Shown: positions 43,485 to 53,299, counted from the stretch's first letter. The stretch is DNA of 64,000 nucleotides from an uncultured Alistipes sp. (GCA_944323075.1 CALURC010000008.1:1-64000); one strand, 5' to 3'. The notes: generated by a model from the letters alone, not told the origin. Numbers and translations: made by a program.

Positions 43485-44657
43485 ATGATGAACAGGTTGA
43501 AAACATACGGTTGGGTCTCATTATTTGTTTTTCTTGTTGTATCCTGCGGGAAAAACCCCAAAGCCAAAATTGAAGGAACATTTTCCGGGGTTTCCGAAGA
43601 TACAGTCGTATTGGAGATGATTTCGGCTCGTGAACGAATCGTAATCGACACGGTATTAACGGATCACAAAGGATTTTATAAATTCAAAGTAGACATTCCC
43701 GAAAAGGCTCCGATGTTTTTTAATCTGATCTGTGACGGCAGTACAATTCCGCTTATCGTCGCACCGGGTGAAAAGCTCACTGTAAATTCGCTGTGCGACC
43801 TGGGCCGAAACTACACCGTTGAAGGATCGGAAAGTTCTCGTTTGCTCCGTGAGTTCAATACATTTTATAACCAGAGTGTTTCGACTTTGGATTCATTGTC
43901 ACAACTCTTCACGAATATCCCTTCGGACAAAGAACACGAAGCAAACAAAAAAGAGATCCTCGATAAATATCTCAAAGAGTATTATCGGATCAAACGCGAA
44001 CATATCAAATTCATTCTGTCCAATGCCAGCTCAATGGCAGCAATTTACGCTCTATACCAACGGCTGCCCAACGACACATGGCTCTACAACGAGACCAGCG
44101 ATTTGATCTATTACCAAACAGTTGCAGACTCGCTTTCCACTCACTATCCTACTTCATCGCGAGTCAAGGCCCTTCAGAACGAAATCGACCAACGCAAAAA
44201 GACGATCGATTTAATACAACAAATTTCTACGTTAGAGGAAAGTGACAGTTTGAGTTTCCCCGAAATAGAACTTCAAGATGTTAATGGGAAAAACAGGAAA
44301 CTGACCGACTACCAAGGGAAAACAATCCTTTTGGACTTCTGGAGCCTGAAAGATACACACAGTAGCGTCAATAACGCCGAAATGAAAGAGCTCCATAAAC
44401 TCTATGCAGATAAAGATCTGGTCATTTTCCAGGTCTCTTTAGGCGACGAAAAAGCCGACTGGATCGCTACTGTCAGAGAACAGAAATTGCCATGGATCTG
44501 CGTTTACGACTCAAAAGGAGCATCCGGAATTGCCGCCATGAGTTACAATATCCAATCCGTACCGGCCAATGTATTGATCGACAGTGAGGGTAAAATTGTC
44601 GGACGAAACATTTTCGGCGAAGAGTTGAAAGACAAGATTGCCGAACTGATCCGATAA
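43485..44657 (+). CDS. Thioredoxin-fold (TlpA-like) lipoprotein lacking the CxxC motif
   Basis: A 390-residue protein with a lipobox (VFLVVSCGKN). An N-terminal DUF4369-like beta domain (about 28-125) includes KIEGTFSGVSEDTVVLE and PLIVAPGEKL. A helical middle follows, then a C-terminal thioredoxin fold (about 262-390: FPEIELQDVNGKNRKLTDY, TILLDFWSLKDTHSS). Where TlpA/ResA enzymes have WCxPC it reads WSLKDTHSS with no Cys, so thiol redox activity is unlikely. Two ATGs in tandem make the first residue uncertain. It lies 4 bp upstream of lpxH and probably starts the lpxH-thyA-folA operon. Confidence 0.9.
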   Translation: MMNRLKTYGWVSLFVFLVVSCGKNPKAKIEGTFSGVSEDTVVLEMISARERIVIDTVLTDHKGFYKFKVDIPEKAPMFFNLICDGSTIPLIVAPGEKLTVNSLCDLGRNYTVEGSESSRLLREFNTFYNQSVSTLDSLSQLFTNIPSDKEHEANKKEILDKYLKEYYRIKREHIKFILSNASSMAAIYALYQRLPNDTWLYNETSDLIYYQTVADSLSTHYPTSSRVKALQNEIDQRKKTIDLIQQISTLEESDSLSFPEIELQDVNGKNRKLTDYQGKTILLDFWSLKDTHSSVNNAEMKELHKLYADKDLVIFQVSLGDEKADWIATVREQKLPWICVYDSKGASGIAAMSYNIQSVPANVLIDSEGKIVGRNIFGEELKDKIAELIR

Positions 44658-44661
44658 TTCG

Positions 44662-45408
44662 ATGTACTACTTTGCCTCAGACATTCATTTGGGGTTAGCC
44701 GTCGGGCAAACCGCCACATACCGCGAACGACTCTTCATTCAATGGTTGGATGAAGTTTCGCTCGATGCAGAGGCAATCTATCTCGTCGGTGACATTTTCG
44801 ACTTCTGGTATGAATACAAACGGGTCGTACCGAAAGGATTCACCCGTCTTCTCGGAAAATTTTCCGAACTTACGGATCGAGGAGTTAAAATTCATTTTTT
44901 CCCAGGCAACCACGACTTATGGGCTTATGACTATTTACAAACCGAATGTGGTTTGATTCTGCATCCGGTCGATTATGAAATCATAGAATTGGCCGGACAC
45001 CGTATCTTTATCGGACACGGAGACACTCTTGGGAAACGGAATATACAAGGACGACTTTTATGTCGCATTTTCAGAAGCCGTCCTCTGCGATGGGCTTTTT
45101 CGAACTTTATACATCCCAACGCCGCCATGCGTTTCGGACAATGGTGGAGCGGATCAAACAGACGCTCCAAACCAATCAAACATCCGTTTCGAGGTCTTGA
45201 AGAGCCCATTGTCCGATTTGCAGCTGATTTCGCAAAACACCATCCCGAAATCGATCTGTTTATCTGCGGACATATCCACTGTAACGAAGTCTTTCCATTG
45301 ACCGAAAAATGCGATATTGCTTTTCTGGGCGAATGGATCGACCAGCCGACTTACGGAAAACTGGATCGAAATGGATTCTCATTAGAAACCTACCAGGTAA
45401 AAATATAG
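44662..45408 (+). CDS. lpxH: UDP-2,3-diacylglucosamine diphosphatase
   Basis: A 248-residue calcineurin-like phosphoesterase. The metal motifs are [39 protein letters not shown] and CGHIHCNEV. LpxH cleaves UDP-diacylglucosamine to lipid X in lipid A synthesis at the inner membrane face. The full motif order and length fit LpxH rather than LpxG/LpxI. Spaced 4 bp from both neighbours. Confidence 0.93.
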   Translation: MYYFASDIHLGLAVGQTATYRERLFIQWLDEVSLDAEAIYLVGDIFDFWYEYKRVVPKGFTRLLGKFSELTDRGVKIHFFPGNHDLWAYDYLQTECGLILHPVDYEIIELAGHRIFIGHGDTLGKRNIQGRLLCRIFRSRPLRWAFSNFIHPNAAMRFGQWWSGSNRRSKPIKHPFRGLEEPIVRFAADFAKHHPEIDLFICGHIHCNEVFPLTEKCDIAFLGEWIDQPTYGKLDRNGFSLETYQVKI

Positions 45409-45412
45409 TACC

Positions 45413-46207
45413 ATGCAACAATATCTCGACTTGCTACGACATATCAAAGCCAATGGAACCATAAAAAGCGACCGGACCGGGACTGGAACGATCAGTACGT
45501 TCGGATATCAAATGAGGTTCGACCTGTCACAAGGATTTCCGCTACTGACTACAAAAAAGCTGCATCTTCGCTCGATCATATATGAATTGCTGTGGTTCCT
45601 GCGGGGCGATACAAACATTCGCTATCTACACGACCACAAGGTTACAATTTGGGACGAATGGGCAGATCAAAACGGAGACTTGGGACACATATACGGCTAT
45701 CAATGGCGTAGCTGGCCGACTCCGGACGGAAAACACATCGACCAGATTACGCAGGTCATCGATCAAATCCGGAAAAACCCCGATTCTCGACGTCTGATCG
45801 TCAGTGCATGGAATGTTGCCGAAATCGACACGATGGCTCTCCCCCCGTGTCATACGCTTTTCCAATTCTACGTTGCCGACAACAAGCTCTCTTGTCAGCT
45901 CTACCAACGCAGTGCCGACGTATTTTTAGGAGTTCCGTTCAACATTGCCTCCTACGCCTTGCTGACCCAGATGGTTGCACAAGTAACCGGACTGGAGGTC
46001 GGAACATTCGTACATACGTTAGGTGACGCTCATATCTACCTGAACCATACAGAGCAGGTTGACCTGCAACTTTCACGCACACCAAGAGCCTTGCCTGTCA
46101 TGAAGATAAATCCCGACGTACGGTCGATCTTCGATTTCCAGTACGAAGACTTCTCGTTGGAAAACTACGATCCCTATCCGTCGATCAAAGCACCTATTGC
46201 CGTATGA
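45413..46207 (+). CDS. thyA: Thymidylate synthase
   Basis: A 264-residue ThyA that makes dTMP from dUMP and methylene-tetrahydrofolate. The nucleophile Cys146 lies in [13 protein letters not shown] at the same position as in E. coli. DRTGTGT and [12 protein letters not shown] are near the start, and [19 protein letters not shown] binds dUMP. The C-terminus is PIAV. It overlaps folA by 4 bp, so the thyA-folA pair is translationally coupled. Confidence 0.98.
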   Translation: MQQYLDLLRHIKANGTIKSDRTGTGTISTFGYQMRFDLSQGFPLLTTKKLHLRSIIYELLWFLRGDTNIRYLHDHKVTIWDEWADQNGDLGHIYGYQWRSWPTPDGKHIDQITQVIDQIRKNPDSRRLIVSAWNVAEIDTMALPPCHTLFQFYVADNKLSCQLYQRSADVFLGVPFNIASYALLTQMVAQVTGLEVGTFVHTLGDAHIYLNHTEQVDLQLSRTPRALPVMKINPDVRSIFDFQYEDFSLENYDPYPSIKAPIAV

Positions 46208-46692
46208 TTTCACTAATCGTTGCCGTAGCCCGGAATCGAGTGATTGGAGACGGCAATCGCCTAATTTGGCACATATCGGAAGACCTGAAGCACTTCAAAA
46301 CGATCACTTCAGGTCATCCGGTCATTATGGGGCGAAAGACTTACGAATCACTCGGACGTCCCCTCCCCAACCGTACCAATGTCGTCATCTCGCGACAAAA
46401 GAACTATCAAGCTGAAGGATGTATCGTTGTCCATTCATTAATAGAAGCCCTGCTGCTGTTCCCTGCTGCAGAAGAGGTATTCATCATTGGCGGAGCACAA
46501 ATATATGCTCAGGCTCTGCCTTTGGCAGATCGGTTTTATCTCACCGAAGTCGATGCCGATTACTCAGGTGATACCTATTTTCCCGAATGGGACCGATCCG
46601 AATGGAGATTAACGGAACAAGAATCATTCCCTCATGGAGAAAAATTCCCGCATCCTTTTACTTTTCTCCGCTACGACCGCATCCGCGGATAG
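46204..46692 (+). CDS. folA: Dihydrofolate reductase
   Basis: A 162-residue DHFR that regenerates tetrahydrofolate after ThyA. Motifs are [43 protein letters not shown] and [15 protein letters not shown]. The length is typical of the chromosomal enzyme. The ATG overlaps the thyA stop. There is no terminator hairpin in the short gap before the convergent transporter gene. Confidence 0.97.
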   Translation: MISLIVAVARNRVIGDGNRLIWHISEDLKHFKTITSGHPVIMGRKTYESLGRPLPNRTNVVISRQKNYQAEGCIVVHSLIEALLLFPAAEEVFIIGGAQIYAQALPLADRFYLTEVDADYSGDTYFPEWDRSEWRLTEQESFPHGEKFPHPFTFLRYDRIRG

Positions 46693-46761
46693 ACATCAAT
46701 TCATCCGGATACAGCCCGTCCCCTGTGCAACTGCAATGCCGTGCTTGCCCGCCAATAGGAT

Positions 46762-47676
46762 CTAACCGAAGTAAAGCAACATGACGCCGCACAACACGAC
46801 GGCCAAAATGACAGCCTTCCTTTTGATTTGCCGTTCATGAAAGAGAAGCGCCCCAACAACGAACGTCACAACAACGCCCGATCGACGAATTGTCGACACA
46901 ACCGATAACAAGGCATCGGGATCGCTCAGCGCATAGAAATAGAGAAAATCGGCAACCGTCAACAAAAATGCAGTCAGGAAAATAGAAGGCTTCCACCGGA
47001 AGGGAGTAGTCCGCTTTCGGGTAGGATACCACATAAGTCCGACCACAACAACCATCATCAATGATTGATAGTAATTCGTATAGGCCTGTACAGCCATACG
47101 ATCGAAATGCGCAATCAAATATTTGTCCCAAAGCGCACTTGCCGCACCCAATAGAGTAGATGCGATCAGAAAATAGATCCACAACATCTTTCGCCGTGGT
47201 GATTCCCGATCATCTGCTCCGTCCTTTTTGTCCATATTGGACAGAACGACCAACGCTGTCAAAACAGTCACAACCCCAATCCATTGAAGCAGATCGAGGC
47301 GTTCACTGAAGATCAAAATAGCCCCTAATACGACAAAAACGGGACGTGTTGCCTTAACCGATGCGGAAATAGTTAACGGAAGATGTTTGGTGGCAAAAAA
47401 ACCGAAAATCCATGACCCGAGTACAATAACGGCCTTTAACAAGATACCCCAATGTGCCTGTGTCGAGACGGGAGGGATGTAAAACATGGTATCGCGCAGG
47501 GTATCCGGAGCAAAAAGACTCAAAAACTGGAACGGGAGAAAGAGGACCGCACTAATCACGATACTAAGCCCCAAAACAGGCAGTACCGCATTATCCTTCA
47601 ATGCACTTTTTTTGGTTACTTCGTTCAAACCAAGAAAAACGGCAGAAAAAAGAGCCAGAGTCAACCACATAATCAA
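46762..47676 (-). CDS. EamA/DMT-superfamily membrane transporter
   Basis: A 304-residue protein with about ten hydrophobic helices in two EamA-type halves (for example SASVKATRPVFVVLGAILIFSERLDLLQWIGV in the first and STIRRSGVVVTFVVGALLFHE in the second). DMT members export or import metabolites; the substrate cannot be deduced. It is convergent with folA and divergent from the galM lipoprotein gene. A TAAGTTTG box lies just upstream (47693-47700). Confidence 0.9.
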   Translation of the reverse strand: MIMWLTLALFSAVFLGLNEVTKKSALKDNAVLPVLGLSIVISAVLFLPFQFLSLFAPDTLRDTMFYIPPVSTQAHWGILLKAVIVLGSWIFGFFATKHLPLTISASVKATRPVFVVLGAILIFSERLDLLQWIGVVTVLTALVVLSNMDKKDGADDRESPRRKMLWIYFLIASTLLGAASALWDKYLIAHFDRMAVQAYTNYYQSLMMVVVVGLMWYPTRKRTTPFRWKPSIFLTAFLLTVADFLYFYALSDPDALLSVVSTIRRSGVVVTFVVGALLFHERQIKRKAVILAVVLCGVMLLYFG

Positions 47677-47692
47677 TAGAACTTTTTCGGGG

Positions 47693-47700
47693 CAAACTTA
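47693..47700 (-). promoter_or_regulatory. DMT transporter promoter -7 box
   Basis: TAAGTTTG on the minus strand, 16 bp upstream of the ATG, so the transcript would have a very short leader. Confidence 0.45.
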
Positions 47701-47791
47701 CAACATTTTTCAGAATTATCAGGTAAAATTTACCGTTGTCAGGGAACGAGATTTCCATATTTTTCCCAAAACGAGTTTCGTCTATTTTTCC

Positions 47792-47799
47792 TAATTTTG
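47792..47799 (+). promoter_or_regulatory. galM promoter -7 box
   Basis: TAATTTTG on the plus strand, 26 bp upstream of the ATG at 47826. Confidence 0.5.
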
Positions 47800-47825
47800 T
47801 ATCAAGCAAATAAAAAACGATTCAT

Positions 47826-48974
47826 ATGAACAAACTTATCACACTTTCCGCATTTGTACTCATGATTTTGAGTGCATGCACCCAGACGCCGCAACAAAAG
47901 GGTCCTGTCGCCCTGCCTACTGCAGCATTCGACACGGTCCTCAACGGCGACTCCGTAACCCTCTACACCCTGACCAACGACAGCGGCATGATGGTACAGC
48001 TGACCAACTACGGTGCCCGTATCGTAGCACTGTGGGTACCCGACGCTACAAGAGAGTTCAAGGATGTCGTTTTGGGCTACGAATCGATCGCGGAATACCT
48101 CTCGTCGACCGACCACTTCTGCGGGCCAATCGTCGGACGCTACGGGAACCGGATCAACAAAGGGGCCTTCACATTAGATGACAAAACGTACCAGCTGACC
48201 ATCAACGACGGAGAGAACCATCTGCACGGAGGAACACACGGATTCTGGGATAAAGTATGGAAAGCACGGACTGTCAACAATAACACAGGAGAACCTGCAG
48301 TCGAAATGAGTTATCTATCAGCTGACGGAGAAGAAGGGTATCCGGGAAATCTCGCGATTACGGTAACCTACACCCTGACACAAGATAATGCTTTAAAAAT
48401 CGAATATCAGGCGACAACCGACAGTACCACAATCCTCAATCCGACCAGCCACAGCTACTTCAATCTGCACGGGACGACAGCTGGAAGTACGAATACCCAT
48501 CTGTTGACCCTCAACGCCGACCGGTTTACTCCGACCGATGCAGGATTGATTCCGACAGGAGAGTTGGATTCAGTAGCCGGAACCCCTATGGACTTTACAC
48601 AACCCACGCTTATTGGCGAACGCATTGATGCCGATTTCGAACCGATGAAGTTGGCAAAAGGTTATGACCACAACTGGGTTTTGAATAAAACAGGTAAAGA
48701 GATCTCATTAGCCGCAGAAGTGTATGAGCCCTCAACAGGAATCGTCATGCAGGTCAAAACAGATCAACCGGCCATACAGTTTTACAGCGGGAATTTCATG
48801 GATGGCAGTCAAATCGGGAAACGAGGCGAAGCTCACAACTACCGGACTGGAATTGCCCTCGAAACTCAAAACTATCCTGATGCTCCGAACCACGAAAATT
48901 TCCCTTCTGCAGTGTTACGCCCAGGAGAGACTTATACACAAACTTGCATATACTCGTTTAGCGTTCGAAAATAA
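47826..48974 (+). CDS. galM: Aldose 1-epimerase, lipoprotein form
   Basis: A 382-residue mutarotase with a lipobox (LMILSACTQ), so it acts outside the cytoplasm. Family residues are visible: NYGARIVALWVPD, FCGPIVGRYGNRI, INDGENHLHGGTHGFWDKVW, the catalytic His in NPTSHSYFNLHG, and a C-terminal FPSAVLRPGETY containing no extra domain. It equilibrates alpha and beta anomers of galactose or glucose. A secreted GalM fits extracellular glycan use; it faces the GH63-like gene across a shared terminator. Confidence 0.94.
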   Translation: MNKLITLSAFVLMILSACTQTPQQKGPVALPTAAFDTVLNGDSVTLYTLTNDSGMMVQLTNYGARIVALWVPDATREFKDVVLGYESIAEYLSSTDHFCGPIVGRYGNRINKGAFTLDDKTYQLTINDGENHLHGGTHGFWDKVWKARTVNNNTGEPAVEMSYLSADGEEGYPGNLAITVTYTLTQDNALKIEYQATTDSTTILNPTSHSYFNLHGTTAGSTNTHLLTLNADRFTPTDAGLIPTGELDSVAGTPMDFTQPTLIGERIDADFEPMKLAKGYDHNWVLNKTGKEISLAAEVYEPSTGIVMQVKTDQPAIQFYSGNFMDGSQIGKRGEAHNYRTGIALETQNYPDAPNHENFPSAVLRPGETYTQTCIYSFSVRK

Positions 48975-49040
48975 AAGAGCTCGACTGAAAACCAGAGCTG
49001 GGACTGTTCCCTCCTGGAATTCTTTCCTATGGACATATAA

Positions 49041-49076
49041 AAAAGCCTTTGTTCCAGATTAGAACAAAGGCTTTTT
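49041..49076. terminator. Bidirectional terminator between galM and the GH63-like gene
   Basis: AAAAGCCTTTGTTC, a 7-nt loop and GAACAAAGGCTTTT form a 14-bp stem flanked by A and T runs. It lies between two convergent genes. Confidence 0.9.
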
Positions 49077-49118
49077 ATTGATCGTTTTTTATAAACCTCT
49101 ATCTTCGTCCAATTTTTA

Positions 49119-50513
49119 TTAATATCCGTCCTGAGAAAGCTGGGTACTTATTGGACGAGGATTCTCCGATGCTGGAAATTCTTTCTGGAAAAGCTCTTTT
49201 CCTAACGGTTTAATCTCACTTCCGTCCAGTTTACTCGGATCATATCCCAGCTCACACTCGAACGGCATAACATAAGCCAATACGGACCATCCCCAAAAAC
49301 GTTTCAGACCAAGACCTTCCCCACTCTCTCCGTTATAAAATTCCCGAGTTACATCATTGCATTTATAAACCAGATCCAGTGTTTTACGAGCCAACTCGCG
49401 AGCCTCATCCATATATCCGTAGTCGATCAGTCCGTGCATGATCATATAGTTGGTCGGAATCCACGTTGTACCACGCCAGTTGCATCCCCAATCACGAATG
49501 TCTCCCTGTACGTAATCAGGCTCCGTCTGTGCATAACATGCTACCGGATATTTTGTCCAGAACTCTTCAGGATTGATCAGATGCTCTTTTACTAACCGCT
49601 CAGCCCGACGAGGAGGTACGATACCTGTCCACAAAGGAATAAATCCGGCTACGGACTTCACTTTAACCAATTCACCCGTATGCTCATCGCGATCATAATA
49701 GAATCCATCTTCTTCATCCCAAAAGATCGTATTGATCTTATCGGCTAAAGCCGTTGCACGTAGGTGGAATTTCTTTGCATCTTCTGTTTTCCCAAGTTTG
49801 ATTGCGATCTGTTCCATCGCTTGCAGCTCCCGATAAATATAACAAGCCAAATCTACACCTTCGAACCGGAATTCGTCCAACCGTCCTGCACGACTGATCT
49901 GGTTATCCATACCACTATGATCAGAACTGTTCCATACCGGTAATCCGTTCCGGTCGAAATCGCAGTAACGCAGCCAGTAATCGATACTCAGAATCAACTG
50001 TTCATAATAGGAAATCGACTTGAATGCGGAACCGATTTGCATTCTTCCCCGATCGCCACGCTCTTCGAGCCATGTGTAATCACCCGTTTGCCGTGAACCC
50101 AGCTCTGCAATCTGCGCCAAGAAAGGCTTAAAATGTTGCCGTTCCCGTTTGTCGATCAACGTTCTTGAGATGAAACCATTGACGCACTGTTGATTCAAGA
50201 AGCTTTTCAAATTCGTAAAACAATAATCCGGAATACCGAAATAACTCATATACAGATTCTCGAAATAGAGATCCCAATCATACATTTCATGATAGGCATA
50301 TCCGGTCATCAATTTTCGATTATCCGGCTCATAGAGAACAATTCCCCGTGTCGCAATATCGTGATTCACCTCATCGATCCGGTTCAAAAAGGCCTCCTTA
50401 TCACCGATGTCGTATTGCCGCATAACCTGATGCATCAATTTTTCATTCGATTGAGCCCGGGCACCCGAACATAAGACACAGCAACCCGCAAGTAAAAAAT
50501 ACAAAAATTTCAT
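49119..50513 (-). CDS. Secreted (alpha/alpha)6 glycoside hydrolase, GH63/trehalase-like
   Basis: A 464-residue protein with a signal peptide ending near GARAQ. The catalytic domain carries the GH63/GH37-clan landmarks AYHEMYDWDLYFENLYM, WNSSDHSGMDNQ, RGTTWIPTNYMIMHGL and EFYNGESGEGLGLKRFWGW. Enzymes of this clan invert alpha-glucosidic bonds (mannosylglycerate, trehalose, glucosyl-mannose). The Asp in MYDWD and a Glu late in the domain are the likely catalytic pair. The substrate is unknown. A dyad at 50553-50576 in its leader suggests control by a sugar-responsive regulator. Confidence 0.88.
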   Translation of the reverse strand: MKFLYFLLAGCCVLCSGARAQSNEKLMHQVMRQYDIGDKEAFLNRIDEVNHDIATRGIVLYEPDNRKLMTGYAYHEMYDWDLYFENLYMSYFGIPDYCFTNLKSFLNQQCVNGFISRTLIDKRERQHFKPFLAQIAELGSRQTGDYTWLEERGDRGRMQIGSAFKSISYYEQLILSIDYWLRYCDFDRNGLPVWNSSDHSGMDNQISRAGRLDEFRFEGVDLACYIYRELQAMEQIAIKLGKTEDAKKFHLRATALADKINTIFWDEEDGFYYDRDEHTGELVKVKSVAGFIPLWTGIVPPRRAERLVKEHLINPEEFWTKYPVACYAQTEPDYVQGDIRDWGCNWRGTTWIPTNYMIMHGLIDYGYMDEARELARKTLDLVYKCNDVTREFYNGESGEGLGLKRFWGWSVLAYVMPFECELGYDPSKLDGSEIKPLGKELFQKEFPASENPRPISTQLSQDGY

Positions 50514-50552
50514 TCTTTATTTAGATTAAGTTAATGAATAAACGACAAACTT

Positions 50553-50576
50553 GAGAATAGCATTCATACTATTCTC
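50553..50576. promoter_or_regulatory. Dyad in the leader of the GH63-like gene
   Basis: GAGAATAG-N8-CTATTCTC is a perfect 8-bp inverted repeat 40 bp upstream of the start codon and downstream of a TATATTTG box (50605-50612, minus strand). Its position fits an operator, or a leader hairpin. Confidence 0.45.
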
Positions 50577-50604
50577 CACCCTCAAAAATTACTTTGCTTG
50601 ATAA

Positions 50605-50612
50605 CAAATATA
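50605..50612 (-). promoter_or_regulatory. Promoter -7 box of the GH63-like gene
   Basis: TATATTTG on the minus strand, 92 bp upstream of the start codon. No -33 element is seen. Confidence 0.4.
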
Positions 50613-50826
50613 ACCTTTTCTGCGCCATTTCGGGCATCAGACACGACTCGAATTCAGGTCGAGTACACTAAGTCCGAAACGATTTCCCCCATTGACAGCC
50701 CTTCCCAACTAAGGAAAACCCACATACGGACAAGCTCTGCCCGATGTGAAAAGTCCAAAAGTACAACCGTAAAGAAAAATTATGACAAGCCCTTTCGTAA
50801 CGTTATCTTCGGCGCAACACTTAGCG

Positions 50827-51921
50827 TTATTTTGGCGCTTTCTTATAGAGATAAAACGCGATAAAGGCATAAAGAATATTAGGTATCCACACAGAAATTT
50901 CTGGAGGCAACAACCCTCCTTTGGCAAACTCCTCTCCGAATTTACTGAATAAAATAAACGAGAAGGCTAAAACAATTCCCAATCCTATATGCAATCCGGT
51001 TCCACCGCGCACTTTACGGGAAGATAGTGAAACACCTATCACCGTAAGAATAAATGTCGATATCGGGTAGGCGAACCGGTTATACTTTTCCACCTCAAAC
51101 CGGACAATCATATCCGAACCTTTCGCTTTCTGCTGATCGATAAAACGACTCAAACTTACAATGTCCATTGTCTTGACCAGTTCCTCGACACGTCCCAACT
51201 CATTATCTCTCAAATTAATCAACGTATCGAGCGATCGTTCGCTATTAAAAATTTCTTTACCGTCTTTAAATTCTCGATAAAGACATTTCGGAGCACTCCA
51301 TCGGCCCGTCTCGGGATCAAACTTAACATTGGCTGCTTCAAGTGCCGATACCACTGTTCCGTCCTCATAAGTTTCCAATGCAAAAAACGACGCAGCATGA
51401 TCCTGCTCCGTATATCCGCGGATATAGGCAAATGTTCCAGGCTCTATCTGACGATAGATGTGCGGGTCATACTGTGCCCCCTTGACATTCTTGATATAAT
51501 TCATCTCGAATTTCAGACGATTCCCGTTTGCAATCGGAATAATCACCAGATTGAGCATCAGGCTAAGCAAGGTAATAACGCTCGCACTTACGAAATAGGG
51601 CCACATCAACCTGCGAAAACTGACCCCTGCCGAGAGCATCGCGATAATCTCCGTATTATAGGCCATCTTTGAAGTAAAGAAGATTACCGCAATAAACGTA
51701 AACAGGCCACTGAACTGATTGACAAAGAAAGGAATAAAATTCAGATAATACTGAAAGATAATCTTCGACAGCGGAGCTTTCAGTTCGATGAAGTCGTCCA
51801 TCTTTTCCGCAGCATCGAAAATCACCACTACGACGATAATCAATGCAATAGCAAAAATATAAGTCCCTAAAAATTTACGGATGATGTATCGATCCAATAT
51901 TTTGATTCCGGGAAACTTCAT
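50827..51921 (-). CDS. LptF/LptG-family permease
   Basis: A 364-residue YjgP/YjgQ-family membrane protein with three N-terminal helices (about 15-37, 55-77 and 97-120), a periplasmic beta-jellyroll (about 135-270) and three C-terminal helices (about 278-360). Landmarks are LDRYIIRKFLGTYIFAIALI near the start and AYPISTFILTVIGVSLSSRK. LptF/G with LptB drive LPS from the inner membrane onto the Lpt bridge. Which of the two this is cannot be told. It lies 90 bp downstream of tgt, probably co-transcribed. Confidence 0.9.
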   Translation of the reverse strand: MKFPGIKILDRYIIRKFLGTYIFAIALIIVVVVIFDAAEKMDDFIELKAPLSKIIFQYYLNFIPFFVNQFSGLFTFIAVIFFTSKMAYNTEIIAMLSAGVSFRRLMWPYFVSASVITLLSLMLNLVIIPIANGNRLKFEMNYIKNVKGAQYDPHIYRQIEPGTFAYIRGYTEQDHAASFFALETYEDGTVVSALEAANVKFDPETGRWSAPKCLYREFKDGKEIFNSERSLDTLINLRDNELGRVEELVKTMDIVSLSRFIDQQKAKGSDMIVRFEVEKYNRFAYPISTFILTVIGVSLSSRKVRGGTGLHIGLGIVLAFSFILFSKFGEEFAKGGLLPPEISVWIPNILYAFIAFYLYKKAPK

Positions 51922-52010
51922 CTTTTTATTGTTTACTCCCTATGACAAACGCTTCTGAAAGCGACCAAAATTAATAATTTTATACGGAACCGGCCACATT
52001 TTTGGCAAAA

Positions 52011-53141
52011 TTACAACCTCCTGGAGAGTTTTTCAACCATGACCGATTTCCACGTATAGAAGGTTCCGTCAAGAATTCTTTTGCGAGCCTCTCCGACCAA
52101 CCATAAATAGAAAGCAAGATTATGCATACTGGCAATTTGTGCTGCCAGCATTTCACCGGCTATGGTCAAATGACGCAGATAGGCCTTTGTATAAACACGA
52201 TCGACAAAACAGAGACCTGCTGGATCGATCGGAGAAAAATCATCGATCCATTTCCGGTTACGAATATTGATTATTCCTTCGCTGGTAAACAGCATGCCGT
52301 TCCGACCATTTCGCGTAGGCATAACACAGTCAAACATATCAACACCTCGTTCGATCGCCTCCAAAAGATTAATCGGCGTACCGACTCCCATCAGATAACG
52401 GGGACGATCCTTGGGCAGAATCGAATTGACCAGTTCGATCATCTCATACATCACGGGGGCAGGCTCTCCAACGGCCAACCCTCCAATCGCATAACCATCA
52501 GCGTCGAATTGTTGAACAAATTCAGCCGAACGACTCCTTAAATCGGGATAGGTACATCCCTGCACAATCGGGAACAGAGACTGCCGATGTCCGTACAGTG
52601 GCTGTGTCTTCTCATATTGATCAAAACAGCGCTCCAGCCAACGACAGGTCAGATTCAACGACCGTGCCGCATAATCATACTCCGAGTCTCCCGGCGGACA
52701 CTCATCAAATGCCATCATGATATCGGCTCCGATACTTCGTTGAATATCGATCACATTTTCGGGCGTAAACAGATGTTTCGAGCCATCGATATGAGAGCTG
52801 AAACGACACCCCTCTTCTGTAAGTTTCCGGCATGCCGCCAACGAAAAGACCTGAAACCCTCCGCTGTCGGTCAGGATCGGACGGTTCCAATTACAGAAAC
52901 GATGTAATCCTCCTGCCCGTTCCAAAATCTCGACTCCCGGTCGCAAATAGAGATGATATGTATTTCCCAGAATAATCTGAGCCCCGACTTCCTGCTCCAA
53001 ATCACGATGAAACACACCTTTCACACTTCCCACTGTACCTACAGGCATAAAAATCGGCGTTTCGATCGTTCCGTGATCGGTGGCAATACGCCCGGCTCGT
53101 GCTGCACTTTGCGAGTCGGTATGTAACAATTCAAATTCCAT
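52011..53141 (-). CDS. tgt: tRNA-guanine (queuine) transglycosylase lacking the usual zinc cysteines
   Basis: A 376-residue enzyme that swaps guanine 34 for preQ1 in tRNAs with GUN anticodons. I use the ATG at 53141 (MEFELLHTDS); a TTG at 53150 would add three codons but lies inside the promoter box. Asp92 is in TDSGGFQVFSL, and the nucleophile Asp is in MFDCVMPTRNGRNG. The region that binds zinc in most homologues (CxCxxC) reads PAGLCFVDRVYTKAYLRHL, with one Cys. I recall the same loss in other Bacteroidetes. Followed by the LptF/G-like gene. Confidence 0.95.
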   Translation of the reverse strand: MEFELLHTDSQSAARAGRIATDHGTIETPIFMPVGTVGSVKGVFHRDLEQEVGAQIILGNTYHLYLRPGVEILERAGGLHRFCNWNRPILTDSGGFQVFSLAACRKLTEEGCRFSSHIDGSKHLFTPENVIDIQRSIGADIMMAFDECPPGDSEYDYAARSLNLTCRWLERCFDQYEKTQPLYGHRQSLFPIVQGCTYPDLRSRSAEFVQQFDADGYAIGGLAVGEPAPVMYEMIELVNSILPKDRPRYLMGVGTPINLLEAIERGVDMFDCVMPTRNGRNGMLFTSEGIINIRNRKWIDDFSPIDPAGLCFVDRVYTKAYLRHLTIAGEMLAAQIASMHNLAFYLWLVGEARKRILDGTFYTWKSVMVEKLSRRL

Positions 53142-53147
53142 AATCGG

Positions 53148-53155
53148 CAAAGGTA
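53148..53155 (-). promoter_or_regulatory. tgt promoter -7 box, implying a leaderless mRNA
   Basis: TACCTTTG on the minus strand ends 6 bp before the tgt ATG, so transcription would begin at or within a base or two of the start codon. Confidence 0.55.
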
Positions 53156-53181
53156 AATAATTTTCCGTTCATCGAGAAACG

Positions 53182-53213
53182 TTTGGGGATTCTCTCAAAA
53201 TCGCGTAATTTTG
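53182..53213 (+). promoter_or_regulatory. Promoter of the GT2-ECF sigma unit
   Basis: TTTG (53182-53185), a 20-bp spacer and TAATTTTG (53206-53213) on the plus strand match the consensus. The leader to the GTG at 53300 would be about 80 nt. Confidence 0.75.
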
Positions 53214-53299
53214 TGGATTATATCAGTCCATCCGGTCCGCAATAGAAAGAATCATTGCGAGCTGTCGACGCAAGGGACACATTTCAAATAAAGATTACT

